DNA of 64,000 nucleotides, from assembly GCA_030824965.1 (NCBI GenBank), contig JAPJQV010000003.1:124001-188000 (forward strand), in the 5' to 3' direction. The position numbers were made by a program, and so were the translations under genes. Origin of the DNA: Micavibrio sp. (lineage in GTDB: Bacteria > Pseudomonadota > Alphaproteobacteria > Micavibrionales > Micavibrionaceae). Under the pieces are notes generated by a model. The model had not been told where the DNA came from. It saw nothing but the letters and a program-made list of their open reading frames with translations, and made no database searches. Below are positions 16,709 to 26,100 of this stretch, piece after piece (the first letter of the stretch is position 1; each line of letters opens with the position of its first letter).

Positions 16709-16818
16709 TCCGTATTAAAACAGTCCCCTTCCGCGCCGTGGATGTTTTAGACATTGATGTAGAAGTGCAGATTTCTTCTGGCTTTGTTGCTTTCACAAAC
16801 GCGGAGCACGTTAAATGA
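16702..16818 (+). pseudogene. comM 5'-end fragment / leader ORF, unit 3
   Basis: 38 codons, MVVRIKTVPFRAVDVLDIDV and so on, again matching ComM up to AFT and then NAEHVK and stop. Preceded by AAGGTGA as ribosome site; the stop overlaps the cargo ATG (ATGA). The distance from leader ATG to cargo start is 113 bases, exactly as in unit 2. The hairpin is weaker (AACG 16798-16801 with CGTT 16809-16812), with GGAG in the loop 8 bases before the cargo start. Confidence 0.85.
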
Positions 16819-17894
16819 CGTATACGTACATTCTCGGCCTATTTACCGCTCTTTTCTTTGTTCCTTATCTTCTTCCACAAATTTTACCAAAAAAGATATT
16901 GGCAGTTTATGTCGCCATTTGTTTTTTGATCGCATCATATTTGTATTATGATGTGCACAGAATCCCTGCGCACGAACGATGGGATGGATTAGGTGGCGCT
17001 TTAGCGCAAGGGTTCACCTACCTTATAGGTTTTGGCATTTTTTTAGGTATTCTAGTGCGCAGCGCAGGCTATCTATTTGCGCATAAAAATATTCATAATA
17101 AATACTATTTCTATCTACTAATTATAACTCCCCTTTTGTTCTTTGCATGTAATTATGTCCCCGACTCCTATCGTGAGTGGAAGCGTAGAGCCCCAAACGA
17201 AAAATGTATATACGGTGTTGCCAATTTAGATCTAGGAAGAACGCACATAGATACTCCAACTCTTTCAATTATTAGCGCGGCCTTGGATGACGGAAATCAG
17301 CCAATCAATAAGACAGCAATGCTACATTTTATTTCCAATGAAAGTCTAAGAACATATTGTACGAAAACCAAAAATGGCACATCTCGTTTGGCCGTAAATG
17401 CAATGAGTATAAATTTGTCTCGTATTGAAGCAGAAAAACATCATAGTAAAAAATTCAAAGATTTTTGTGTTCATCAAAATTATTTCTTTTGTAAAAAAGA
17501 AAGATATTTTGGTGTCGTTCCATACGTGGAAGATTTAAGCCTTTATTACGAAGGACATTACAATGCAAATAAGATGTACGGGGGAGCGGGTGATACACTG
17601 ATAAAAGAATTAAACCTAGGTAAAAGCAACCAAAGCTATTCTAAATCCAACTTCATAAATATTGACAGCTTGCGCGACTATAATGGAGATGTTGTGAATT
17701 TTCGTTGTAGAAATGCAGGCGATAATCTTTTTTGTCAGACAAACATATCATTCTCAGAAGATGTACGTCTGATCGTTGGGTATGTTGTAAGTCATGGGAA
17801 TGTAGAAGGCGATCTACGTAAGCTACACCAAGATTCATTTGAATTTTTAGATTCAATGAAGGTGAACGAGGGAATTAATGGTAGCCCGCATTAA
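16815..17894 (+). CDS. Membrane-anchored protein with cysteine-containing outer domain (cargo of unit 3)
   Basis: 359 residues. Three or four N-terminal membrane segments (ILGLFTALFFVPYLLPQIL, ILAVYVAICFLIASYLYY, FTYLIGFGIFLGILVR, YYFYLLIITPLLFFACNYV), then a soluble domain of about 220 residues with several cysteines (NEKCIYGV, FCVHQNYFFCKKE, FRCRNAGDNLFCQT) that may form disulphides outside the membrane. No family recognised. Strongly A+T-rich. Its last codons run 17 bases into the start of the intact comM, so comM is translated directly after it. Confidence 0.7.
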   Translation: MTYTYILGLFTALFFVPYLLPQILPKKILAVYVAICFLIASYLYYDVHRIPAHERWDGLGGALAQGFTYLIGFGIFLGILVRSAGYLFAHKNIHNKYYFYLLIITPLLFFACNYVPDSYREWKRRAPNEKCIYGVANLDLGRTHIDTPTLSIISAALDDGNQPINKTAMLHFISNESLRTYCTKTKNGTSRLAVNAMSINLSRIEAEKHHSKKFKDFCVHQNYFFCKKERYFGVVPYVEDLSLYYEGHYNANKMYGGAGDTLIKELNLGKSNQSYSKSNFINIDSLRDYNGDVVNFRCRNAGDNLFCQTNISFSEDVRLIVGYVVSHGNVEGDLRKLHQDSFEFLDSMKVNEGINGSPH

Positions 17895-19401
17895 AACTGT
17901 CTCCTTTCGCGGTGTAGACGTTCTGGACATTGACGTGGAAGTCCAGATTTCTTCTGGTTTTGTGGCTTTCACTATTGTCGGCTTACCGGACAAAGCGGTG
18001 GCGGAAAGCCGCGAGCGGGTGCGGGCTGCACTTCATGCGATGGGTCTGGCGTTGCCGGCAAAACGTATCACAATCAATCTCGCGCCTGCCGATGTATCGA
18101 AAGAGGGATCGCATTACGATCTGCCGATTGCGCTGGGACTCCTCACCGCGATGGAAGTATTGCCGTCTGATGCTTTGAATAATTTTACCGCGCTCGGAGA
18201 ATTGGGGCTGGATGGTTCGCTTCGCAACGTAACAGGGATCTTGCCAGCGGCGGTTCACGCGCAGAAAAATAATCTGGGATTGATATGTCCCGAAGGCGGC
18301 GGAAGTGAAGCGGCATGGGCGGGTGATCTTGATATTCTGGCAGCAAGCTCGCTGCTTCAGCTCATCAATCATTTTAAAGGCACGCAAGTGTTATCAAGGC
18401 CTGTGGCTAATCTGCCGCCGGAATTCGCCAAGACGCATCGCGACCTGTCTGAAGTCAAAGGGCAGGAAACCGCCAAGCGGGCCCTCGAGATAACAGCGGC
18501 GGGCGGCCATAACCTTCTGATGGTCGGTCCGCCGGGATCGGGCAAGTCGATGCTGGCGTCATGTTTGCCGGGGCTTTTGCCGCAGCTCTCGCCTGTCGAG
18601 GCTTTGGAAGTGTCGATCATTCATTCGCTGGCCGGAACGCTGCCCGAAGGCGGCCTTGTGCGCCACCGCCCGTTTCGCGATCCGCATCATACGGCGTCGC
18701 AACCAGCCTTGATCGGCGGCGGCACGAAAGCAAAGCCGGGAGAAATTTCTCTCGCGCATAACGGCGTTTTGTTTCTCGACGAATTGCCGGAATTTCCGCG
18801 CGGGAGTTTAGAGTCTTTGCGCCAGCCTTTGGAGACCGGAGAAACTTTAGTTGCACGGGTTAATTATCACGTGACCTATCCGGCGAATTTTCAATTGGTG
18901 GCGGCGATGAATCCGTGCCGCTGCGGTTATTTCGGATCGGGCGACGGGGAATGCGCAAAAGCGCCGAGATGCGCCGATGATTATCAGGGTAAGTTATCGG
19001 GGCCGCTACTCGACAGGATCGATCTGCAAGTGGATGTACCGGCGGTCTCGGTCATGGATTTGGCTTCTGCACCGACGGGCGAAACTTCCGAAGAGGTAGG
19101 GGCCAGAGTAGAGCGAGCACGGCAGCGTCAAAAATCACGTTTTGAAAATGCAGGGTCGGCGCATCATACGAATTCTCAAGCCTCGGGCGATATTTTAGAA
19201 CAAATCAGCGTGATGAAACCGGACGCCAAAGCGCTTCTTGAGAAAGCCGCGACGAAAATGCGTTTTTCCGCCAGAAGCTGGCACAGGCTTTTAAGAGTGG
19301 CGCGCACCATTGCCGATCTGGAAGGTGATATCGCTCAAATCGAAGCGCGGCATATTGCGGAAGCGTTAAGTTTCCGGCGTTTGCGATTGCAGGATCTGTG
19401 A
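17878..19401 (+). CDS. comM: ComM/YifB-family Mg-chelatase-like AAA+ ATPase
   Basis: 507 residues, full length. N-terminal ChlI-like domain (KTVSFRGVDVLDIDVEVQIS; AVAESRERVRAALHAMGL), AAA+ core with Walker A LLMVGPPGSGKSMLASCL, Walker B LFLDELPEFPRG, the sensor segment QLVAAMNPCRCGYFGSGDG, and the C-terminal Mg_chelatase_C region ending RSWHRLLRVARTIADLEGD. ComM is a DNA branch-migration helicase that promotes integration of incoming DNA during transformation. Start ATG has GAGGGA upstream. Two shortened copies of its 5' end lie upstream, so this gene has acted as a repeated acquisition site. Confidence 0.96.
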   Translation: MVARIKTVSFRGVDVLDIDVEVQISSGFVAFTIVGLPDKAVAESRERVRAALHAMGLALPAKRITINLAPADVSKEGSHYDLPIALGLLTAMEVLPSDALNNFTALGELGLDGSLRNVTGILPAAVHAQKNNLGLICPEGGGSEAAWAGDLDILAASSLLQLINHFKGTQVLSRPVANLPPEFAKTHRDLSEVKGQETAKRALEITAAGGHNLLMVGPPGSGKSMLASCLPGLLPQLSPVEALEVSIIHSLAGTLPEGGLVRHRPFRDPHHTASQPALIGGGTKAKPGEISLAHNGVLFLDELPEFPRGSLESLRQPLETGETLVARVNYHVTYPANFQLVAAMNPCRCGYFGSGDGECAKAPRCADDYQGKLSGPLLDRIDLQVDVPAVSVMDLASAPTGETSEEVGARVERARQRQKSRFENAGSAHHTNSQASGDILEQISVMKPDAKALLEKAATKMRFSARSWHRLLRVARTIADLEGDIAQIEARHIAEALSFRRLRLQDL

Positions 19402-19453
19402 ACCGGGAACAAACTTTCAAGAAGCATATTGGTTAAGCGCAAAGGAATTTAAG

Positions 19454-19594
19454 ATGAAGACATTTTTACTGTTAAGCCTTTCTTTTATCACTATAGCATC
19501 CCTATCGGCGTGCGTTTATCATCCGCACCCCCGCCATCCGCATGCGAATGGTGATTTCTGCCCGCCGGGTCAGGCGAAGAAGGGAAATTGCTAG
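19454..19594 (+). CDS. Small lipoprotein with CPPGQAKKGNC tail
   Basis: 46 residues. AAGGA lies 7 bases before the ATG. The signal sequence ends in a lipobox (IASLSAC), then a His/Pro-rich linker (VYHPHPRHPHANGDF) and a C-terminal CPPGQAKKGNC that can form a small disulphide loop. I have seen CPPG-AKK tails in small envelope proteins, function unknown to me. It follows comM by 52 bases and precedes a hairpin before rmuC. Confidence 0.7.
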   Translation: MKTFLLLSLSFITIASLSACVYHPHPRHPHANGDFCPPGQAKKGNC

Positions 19595-19619
19595 GCTCAT
19601 AACCGAGACTTGGGTTGCG

Positions 19620-19647
19620 GGAAGTATAAGGAATCTCCTATACTTCC
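19620..19647 (+). repeat. Inverted repeat just before rmuC
   Basis: GGAAGTATA (19620-19628) and TATACTTCC (19639-19647) are perfect inverted 9-mers; the inner AGGA/TCC extends the pairing with one bulged base. It lies four bases before the rmuC start codon, where it could hide the translation start or serve as an operator. There is no T-run typical of a terminator. Confidence 0.6.
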
Positions 19648-19651
19648 ACGC

Positions 19652-20851
19652 ATGACATTTGATATTTTATCAGCAGTGATTGGTCTGGTTGTAGGCGCGT
19701 TGGCGGTTGCAACTTTTTTGATGCCGAAACTCGCCCGTTCGAAAAAAGACGAAATAACCCTGGCGCAAACTTTTGAAGCGCTGGCGCAGGAATCCATGCG
19801 TAAGAGTCAGGATCAGTTCCTGGCTTTGGCAACGGAAAAGCTGAAACAGAGCCAGATGGAAGGCGCGCATGACCTCGATAAGCGCCAGAGTGCCATTGCG
19901 ACGATGATAGATCCGATCGGCAAATCATTGAAAGACATGGATTTGAAAATCGAGACTCTTGGCAAAGCAGGGGCCGGACTTGAAGCGCAGCTCAAAAACT
20001 TCGCCGATGATCAGCGAAATTTACGCGACCAGACGCAAAAGCTGGTGCAGGTGCTTAAAAACCCTATCGAGCGCGGACGCTGGGGCGAAATGCAATTACA
20101 GCGCACATTCGAACTCACTGGCTTTATCGAGAATGTGCATTACAAAACGCAAGTTACCGCGCAAGGCGAAGGGGGGCAGATCAAGCCGGATTTTGTTGTC
20201 TCGCTTCCGAACGGCGTGCATATCGTAATTGACGTTAAAACACCGCTTGATCCGTATTGGGCTTTGATAGAAGAAAATAATCCCGATGCTTATGAGCAGG
20301 GCCTGACGAATTTCCGCTCTAAAGTGCGCGATCATGTCAAAGCCTTATCGTCGAAAAACTATGCGCAACAATTCAATTCGCCGGAATTTGTCGTGATGTT
20401 CCTGCCGAGTGAAAGTTTATACTCGATGGCGGTCGGCAATGATTCAAGCCTGCTTGACGACGCCTCGAAAGCCAATGTTATCCTGGCCTCGCCGACGACG
20501 GTTATGGGGCTTCTTCGCGTTATCATGTATGGATGGCAGCAGCAAAAAATTGCCGACGAAGCGCGCACGATTTCAAAGCAGGCCTCGGTTCTTTATTCCC
20601 GCCTGTCTACTTTTGGCGAGCATATTGCAAAGCTCGGGCGTAATCTGGAGGGCGCGGTCGGCGCTTATAATAAGACAATAGGCTCCGTCGAGCAGATGAT
20701 ATTGCCCGCGATGCGAAAGCTCAAAGACATCCAGAATGAAAGCAAGGAAGTGCCGGAAATGGTTGCTATTGAGCAGACAACCAGAATAATATCCGCGCCC
20801 GAACTTTTAAATGAAGCGGAAATAATTTCTTTAAAGGCCTCGAACGAATAA
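19652..20851 (+). CDS. rmuC: DNA recombination protein RmuC
   Basis: 399 residues from ATG 19652 (a longer frame from 19610 lacks support). N-terminal membrane anchor (ILSAVIGLVVGALAVATFLM), coiled-coil region, then the RmuC core: GRWGEMQLQRTFELTGFIE, PDFVVSLPNGVHIVIDVKTP (nuclease-like D-x-K strand) and FVVMFLPSESLYSMAV, ending in a helical tail. RmuC limits DNA inversions; the fold resembles restriction endonucleases. Its stop overlaps the def ATG (TAATG). Confidence 0.95.
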   Translation: MTFDILSAVIGLVVGALAVATFLMPKLARSKKDEITLAQTFEALAQESMRKSQDQFLALATEKLKQSQMEGAHDLDKRQSAIATMIDPIGKSLKDMDLKIETLGKAGAGLEAQLKNFADDQRNLRDQTQKLVQVLKNPIERGRWGEMQLQRTFELTGFIENVHYKTQVTAQGEGGQIKPDFVVSLPNGVHIVIDVKTPLDPYWALIEENNPDAYEQGLTNFRSKVRDHVKALSSKNYAQQFNSPEFVVMFLPSESLYSMAVGNDSSLLDDASKANVILASPTTVMGLLRVIMYGWQQQKIADEARTISKQASVLYSRLSTFGEHIAKLGRNLEGAVGAYNKTIGSVEQMILPAMRKLKDIQNESKEVPEMVAIEQTTRIISAPELLNEAEIISLKASNE

Positions 20852-21375
20852 TGTCAAAACTTCCTATCATCTTGTTACCCGACCCTGTATTGAAACAAGT
20901 GGCGCAGCCGATTGAAAATATCACGGATGAAATTAAAACACTGGCCGCCAATATGGCGGAAACGATGTATGCCGCGCCGGGGATTGGGCTGGCCGCCAAT
21001 CAGGTCAATGTCCTGAAACGCATTTTTGTCATGGATACGGATTTCCGGGAAGATAAAACCAGCCGCAATTTTGTAACGATGATCAATCCTGAAATCGTCT
21101 GGAAATCGGACGAGCTAAGCGTCATGGAAGAAGGATGCCTCTCGATCCCGCAGCAATACGCCGATGTCGAGCGCCCGAAAGCGGTACGCGTAAAATTTGT
21201 CGATCTGGATGGGGAAATAAAAGAAATTCTCGCGGAAGATTTAATGTCTCATTGCGTGCAGCATGAACTCGATCATTTGAACGGTACGCTGTTTATCGAT
21301 TATTTATCGAGGCTGAAACGCAATATGCTTTTGAAGAAATACGATAAGCATTTGAAAGAGCGGGAGCTTCTGTGA
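20851..21375 (+). CDS. def: Peptide deformylase
   Basis: 174 residues with all three deformylase motifs: GIGLAANQV, EGCLSIP (the Cys binds the metal) and HELDHLNGTLFID (both His bind the metal, Glu is catalytic). It removes formyl groups from new proteins. Coupled upstream to rmuC and downstream to fmt, whose GTG start overlaps its stop. Confidence 0.98.
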   Translation: MSKLPIILLPDPVLKQVAQPIENITDEIKTLAANMAETMYAAPGIGLAANQVNVLKRIFVMDTDFREDKTSRNFVTMINPEIVWKSDELSVMEEGCLSIPQQYADVERPKAVRVKFVDLDGEIKEILAEDLMSHCVQHELDHLNGTLFIDYLSRLKRNMLLKKYDKHLKERELL

Positions 21376-22283
21376 AAATCATCTACATGGGCACGCCGGA
21401 TTTTTCCGTTCCGGCTTTGCAGGTGCTTATCGATAGCGAACATGAAGTGATCGCTGTTTATTCGCGCGAACCAAAACCGAAAGGGCGCGGACAGCAAGTT
21501 CAAAAAACGCCGGTGCATGAACTGGCGGATAAATATTTCATTCCTGTCTTTACGCCGAAGAGTTTCAAAAAAGACCCGGACGCTGTTGCTCAGTTTCAAA
21601 GACTGAATGCGGATATCGCGATTGTTGCGGCGTACGGATTGATTTTACCTTTATCGGTCCTGAATGCGCCGAAATTCGGCTGCTTGAATATCCATGCGTC
21701 TTTACTGCCCAGATGGCGCGGGGCGTCGCCGATCCAGCATGCGATCTGGAAAGGCGATGCGGTCAGTGGCGTGACCATCATGCAGATGGAAGAGGGGCTG
21801 GATACAGGGCCTATGTTATCCAAGCGCGATATAAATATCGAGGACATGACAACGCCGCAGCTTCATGATGAATTGTCTATTATTGGCGCGGAGATGGTCG
21901 TGAACATTTTAAAGGAAATTCCGGACGGTGAAAAACAGGACGATGCATTGTCCGTTTATGCACCAATGTTAAAAAAAGAAGATGGGCTGATAGACTGGAA
22001 TAATGCGGCAATCGATATTGACCGTCAGGTGAGGGCGTTGAATCCATGGCCGGGAACATATACAAGCGGCGAGGGCGGCAAGCGGCTTAAAATTGTCAAA
22101 GGCTATATTGTAAAGCCTGAGCTTGATGAAAAAGCCGGAACCGTTTTGCCCAAAGGCGCGATTATGTGCGGTGACGGGTTTGCCTATCAAATTGAAATCC
22201 TGCAGCCGGAAAATTCCAAAGCGATGGATGTGGCGTCGGCAATCAACGGGCATCATTTGAAAGTTACCTCAATCTTACAATGA
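21372..22283 (+). CDS. fmt: Methionyl-tRNA formyltransferase
   Basis: 303 residues, GTG start overlapping the def stop. MGTPDFSVPALQVL, the folate-site triad region LNIHASLLPRWRGASPIQHA and GVTIMQMEEGLDTGPML identify it; the C-terminal OB-fold domain binds tRNA. It formylates initiator Met-tRNA, the step that Def later reverses. Its stop overlaps the truA ATG. Confidence 0.98.
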   Translation: MKIIYMGTPDFSVPALQVLIDSEHEVIAVYSREPKPKGRGQQVQKTPVHELADKYFIPVFTPKSFKKDPDAVAQFQRLNADIAIVAAYGLILPLSVLNAPKFGCLNIHASLLPRWRGASPIQHAIWKGDAVSGVTIMQMEEGLDTGPMLSKRDINIEDMTTPQLHDELSIIGAEMVVNILKEIPDGEKQDDALSVYAPMLKKEDGLIDWNNAAIDIDRQVRALNPWPGTYTSGEGGKRLKIVKGYIVKPELDEKAGTVLPKGAIMCGDGFAYQIEILQPENSKAMDVASAINGHHLKVTSILQ

Positions 22284-23032
22284 CCCGCTTCAAGCTTATC
22301 ATCGAATACAAAGGCACGGATTATTGCGGCTGGCAGACGCAAGGCCAGGGTGAAAAAACGATTCAGGAAACGATCGAGAACGCAATTTACGGCTTTTCAA
22401 GCCAGCGCGTAAAAGTAACAGGCGCAGGCCGCACGGATTCCGGTGTGCATGCGCGCGGGCAGGTCGCGCATTTTGATTTCGATAACACCCGCCATACCAT
22501 GGATGGCTATGCGTTGGCCAAAGCGATCAATGCGTTTTTAAAAGAAGAATCCATTGCAATCGTCAAAGCCGAAGAGGTCGATGACGAATTTCACGCCCGC
22601 TTCGGCGCCAAGCAGAAACTTTATACGTACTCGATCCTGAACCGTCCTGCAAAACCAGCCATCGACGCTGATCTGGTCTGGCATATCGGCAAGACCTTGA
22701 ATGTCGATGCCATGCAGGAAGCGGCCAACCATTTAATTGGTACTCATGATTTCACGAGTTTTCGTGCCGCTATGTGTCAGGCGAAATCGCCAATCAAGAC
22801 AATCGACGATCTGAAGGTCGAAAAATCGGGCGATTACATTTTCGTTCACGCCTTTGGACAGTCGTTTTTGCACCACATGGTGCGCAACATAGCCGGAACG
22901 CTGGTGCTGGTTGGCGAGGGGAAATGGGCGCCGGAAGATGTTAAAAAAGCGCTGAAATCAAAAAAGCGCGAAGCCGCCGGAATTACCGCACCGCCACAGG
23001 GATTGAGCCTTATCTATATTGAGTATCTGTAG
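22280..23032 (+). CDS. truA: tRNA pseudouridine synthase A
   Basis: 250 residues. GAGRTDSGVHARGQVAHF holds the catalytic Asp; FTSFRAAMCQAKSPIKTI and FLHHMVRNIAGTLVLVGEG are family signatures. It forms pseudouridine at positions 38-40 of many tRNAs. Last gene of the rmuC-def-fmt-truA operon. Confidence 0.98.
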   Translation: MTRFKLIIEYKGTDYCGWQTQGQGEKTIQETIENAIYGFSSQRVKVTGAGRTDSGVHARGQVAHFDFDNTRHTMDGYALAKAINAFLKEESIAIVKAEEVDDEFHARFGAKQKLYTYSILNRPAKPAIDADLVWHIGKTLNVDAMQEAANHLIGTHDFTSFRAAMCQAKSPIKTIDDLKVEKSGDYIFVHAFGQSFLHHMVRNIAGTLVLVGEGKWAPEDVKKALKSKKREAAGITAPPQGLSLIYIEYL

Positions 23033-23121
23033 GCTTCCAACTATATCAAATTTTAGCTAAACTTTACCCGCCCTCAATGCGATTCGCGCTATTCTGAATA
23101 CTTCTCTATTTGGATAATATT

Positions 23122-26100
23122 TTGACCGATACACGACGCCCAGAAACCGTTTCATCCGGTAACGCGCTTTTTGCCGTGTTCGGCGCTGTTGCGCTGGTCG
23201 GCTTGCTGGGCGCGAGCGTCAACAGTTTCGTGCGGGGCCCGTTAACGTCGGCGGTCAAACAAACCCGCACCAATATCGCCAAATCCCAAATGCAGATTGC
23301 CGGGCAAGCGGCGGTGATGGCGGCGGCGACGGGCACTCTTGCTACGGAATATTCAAGGATATTTGTTACATCGACAACAACGGGTGGTAATATTGGAGGA
23401 TTGAGCGGCGCAGATGCATATTGTCAAGCAAGAGCCAGTGCCGGCGGCTTGCCGGGGACATATAAAGCATGGCTTTCCTCATCGACGGTTTCCGCCGCTT
23501 CGCGGCTCGTGCATCATAATGTGCCGTATCGGCAGTATAATGGAAATCTTGTAGCGGATAACTGGGCTGATCTTATAGATGGTACGCTCTCTGGCAGTGT
23601 CACTATGACAGAGCTTGGAACAACGGTCTATTCAGGTTTTTATGTTTGGACAGGCTCTACCACTAACGGCAGCAGCCATCCCAATACATGTACAGACTGG
23701 ACAACAGGAAGTTCCGGCGTATCCGGCTCGCGCGGGCTTGCTAACAATACCACATCAAGCTGGACAGCAAATGGATCATCTCCTTGCAACGGTTCAGGGC
23801 GATTTTATTGTGTTCAGCAAGATACCTCAACAACGGCCGCGACTAACGGAGATTGTGACGGTGATGGCACGGTCGAACCTCTGGAAATGCGGGACGCAGG
23901 CGCTTTGCCTGCACCGACAGGCGGTGGTCTGGTTCCAACCAAGATCGGTATCAGCAAAAAAGACCCATGGGGAACGGAATACGGGTATTGCACATGGGAT
24001 TACGGCTCGACGGTGTTAAATTCTTCCTGCCAGCAGGAAGCGCCGGGAACGAATTTGCGCTTGGCCGGACATGCGACAAATAAAGACGCGCCCGTGGTGG
24101 CTATTATCTCGGCGGGGCCCGACCGTAAATTTACGACGACCTGCCGCTCTTTCGCTGCCGCCGATGTCAACTCCAATGGTGTCCTGACCGATAGCGGTGA
24201 TTTGGCATTGGTCGGCAAGGCTGCGGCGAATGACGACGATATTATTTTTGCCTATACCTATACCGAGGCGATGAATGCGACAGGCGGGTTGTGGCAATTG
24301 AAATCGGGCGCGCCGAATACGGCGACGATTGCCAAGAACGTGGAAGCGCAAGACGCGAAATTCTCGGGCGCGGGTCTTTTCGCCCAGCTTGCCGCCTATG
24401 CCGGAAATTTCCTCGATGTTGTATCCGGTATTCGCCTCGGCAGCCCGGCCGTGGTTCCGACATGCGATTCCGCCAATACACATGCCTTGCGCCGGAATGC
24501 CTCAAGCAACGCGATTGAAGTTTGTAACGGCACGACATGGACCAATGCGGTGGCTTTCGGCGGTACGGGAGGCGATCCGTTTGCCGAAGTTCCGCCGCAA
24601 ACGGAGAATAAAGTTTTTGTTACTTCTGCAACTTATACTGGCGATCTTGGTGGCTTAAGCGGCGCAGATGCGATCTGCCAGAAACATGCAAATTCAGCAG
24701 GCTTGCCTGGTAAATATATGGCTTGGTTAGCTGATGCTTCGGGATCGCCTGCAACCAGATTTTACCAATCAACAGTACCTTACAAATTGGTTGACGGGAC
24801 TACCGTTGCGAATAACTGGACTGATCTTACAGATGGCACCCTTGCGGCCGGAATTAATAGAACAGAAGGAAATGCGGCAGTCACTGCGGGTGCTAATGGT
24901 GTTTGGACTAATACATCAGTAAATGGAACTTCAAATGGCGGTGGAAGCTGTTTATCTTGGACTGATAAAACTTTAGATGCTTCGGGAGTGCGAGGTGTTG
25001 AGGGAAATAGCGTTTCGTCGTGGACGGCTGGTCCCAGTTCACTTTGTAATGCTGGAAGGAGACTCTACTGTTTCCAGCAAACGGAAGCGGCGACAGCAGG
25101 CGGCGGCGGTTCGACAGCGGGCGCGTTCGATTCATTTTCTGATGCGCTGACGGATTACCCGAACTGGCAGATGTTTGGCGGGCCTGGATCTGGAGCAATC
25201 GGTGGGTCTGGATATGGGAATGTTACCTGGGGCTATCAAAATCTGACATCATCTTCTTCGGCCACGCAGACGACAGCTTTTGGTACAGAAGCTGCCAAGC
25301 TTTTCAATGCCGGAAGCAGTATCGCCCTTGGCGCCAACGCTATGGCTAATGTCGCCACAGGCGACGAAAATACAATGGTGGGGTCGCAGGCCGGGGCAAG
25401 TTTGGGGTCTAATGATTATTACAACACAGGTATCGGGTATAATGTATTTAGCGGCACGCCCGCCATCGGCAACACTTATATCGGGGCCGAAACCGGCAAG
25501 GCGGGAACGGATAATGTAGGTTTTGGCGCTGAAGCTTTGCAGAATAACACCGGCAACCAGAATGTCGTCATGGGATTTCAGGCGGCCATGAGTAATACGA
25601 CAGGCAGCAATAACACCGTTGCCGGAGCCGAAGCGTTGAAATCAAATACTTCCGGCAGCAACAACGTCGCTATCGGCTATCAGGCGATGAACAAGAACCG
25701 CACCGATCAGAATACCGCGGTCGGCCAGCGCTCTTTAACGGAAAATGTCAACGGGCTTCGCGCGGTCGCCATCGGTGCAGAAGCCTCGCGCTATCAACTG
25801 GGTGATGACAACACGGCGATTGGGGCGCAGGCACTGAAAGGTGCAAGTAATCTCTCAACAGGGATAAATAACACGGCAGTTGGTTTTGGTGCAATCGGCG
25901 TGAATACAACGGGCGTCGACAACACGGCGGTCGGATACATGGCATCGAATGCGAATACGACAGGGTCTTATAACGCGGCGGTAGGATATCAGGCATTAAT
26001 GGCGAATACGGCGGGAAGTAATAATACAGCCATCGGAAGTGAAGCGCTAAAAGCCTTAGTAGGTGCGGCAAGTGGTGTTCCTCAGACAGAACTGAAAATT

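Noticed and set aside
15425..17900. Classical integron
   Set aside because: The GTTAAAT junction fits a core-site consensus and the hairpin is suggestive, but there is no integron integrase and no full-length attC; kept only as an alternative explanation.
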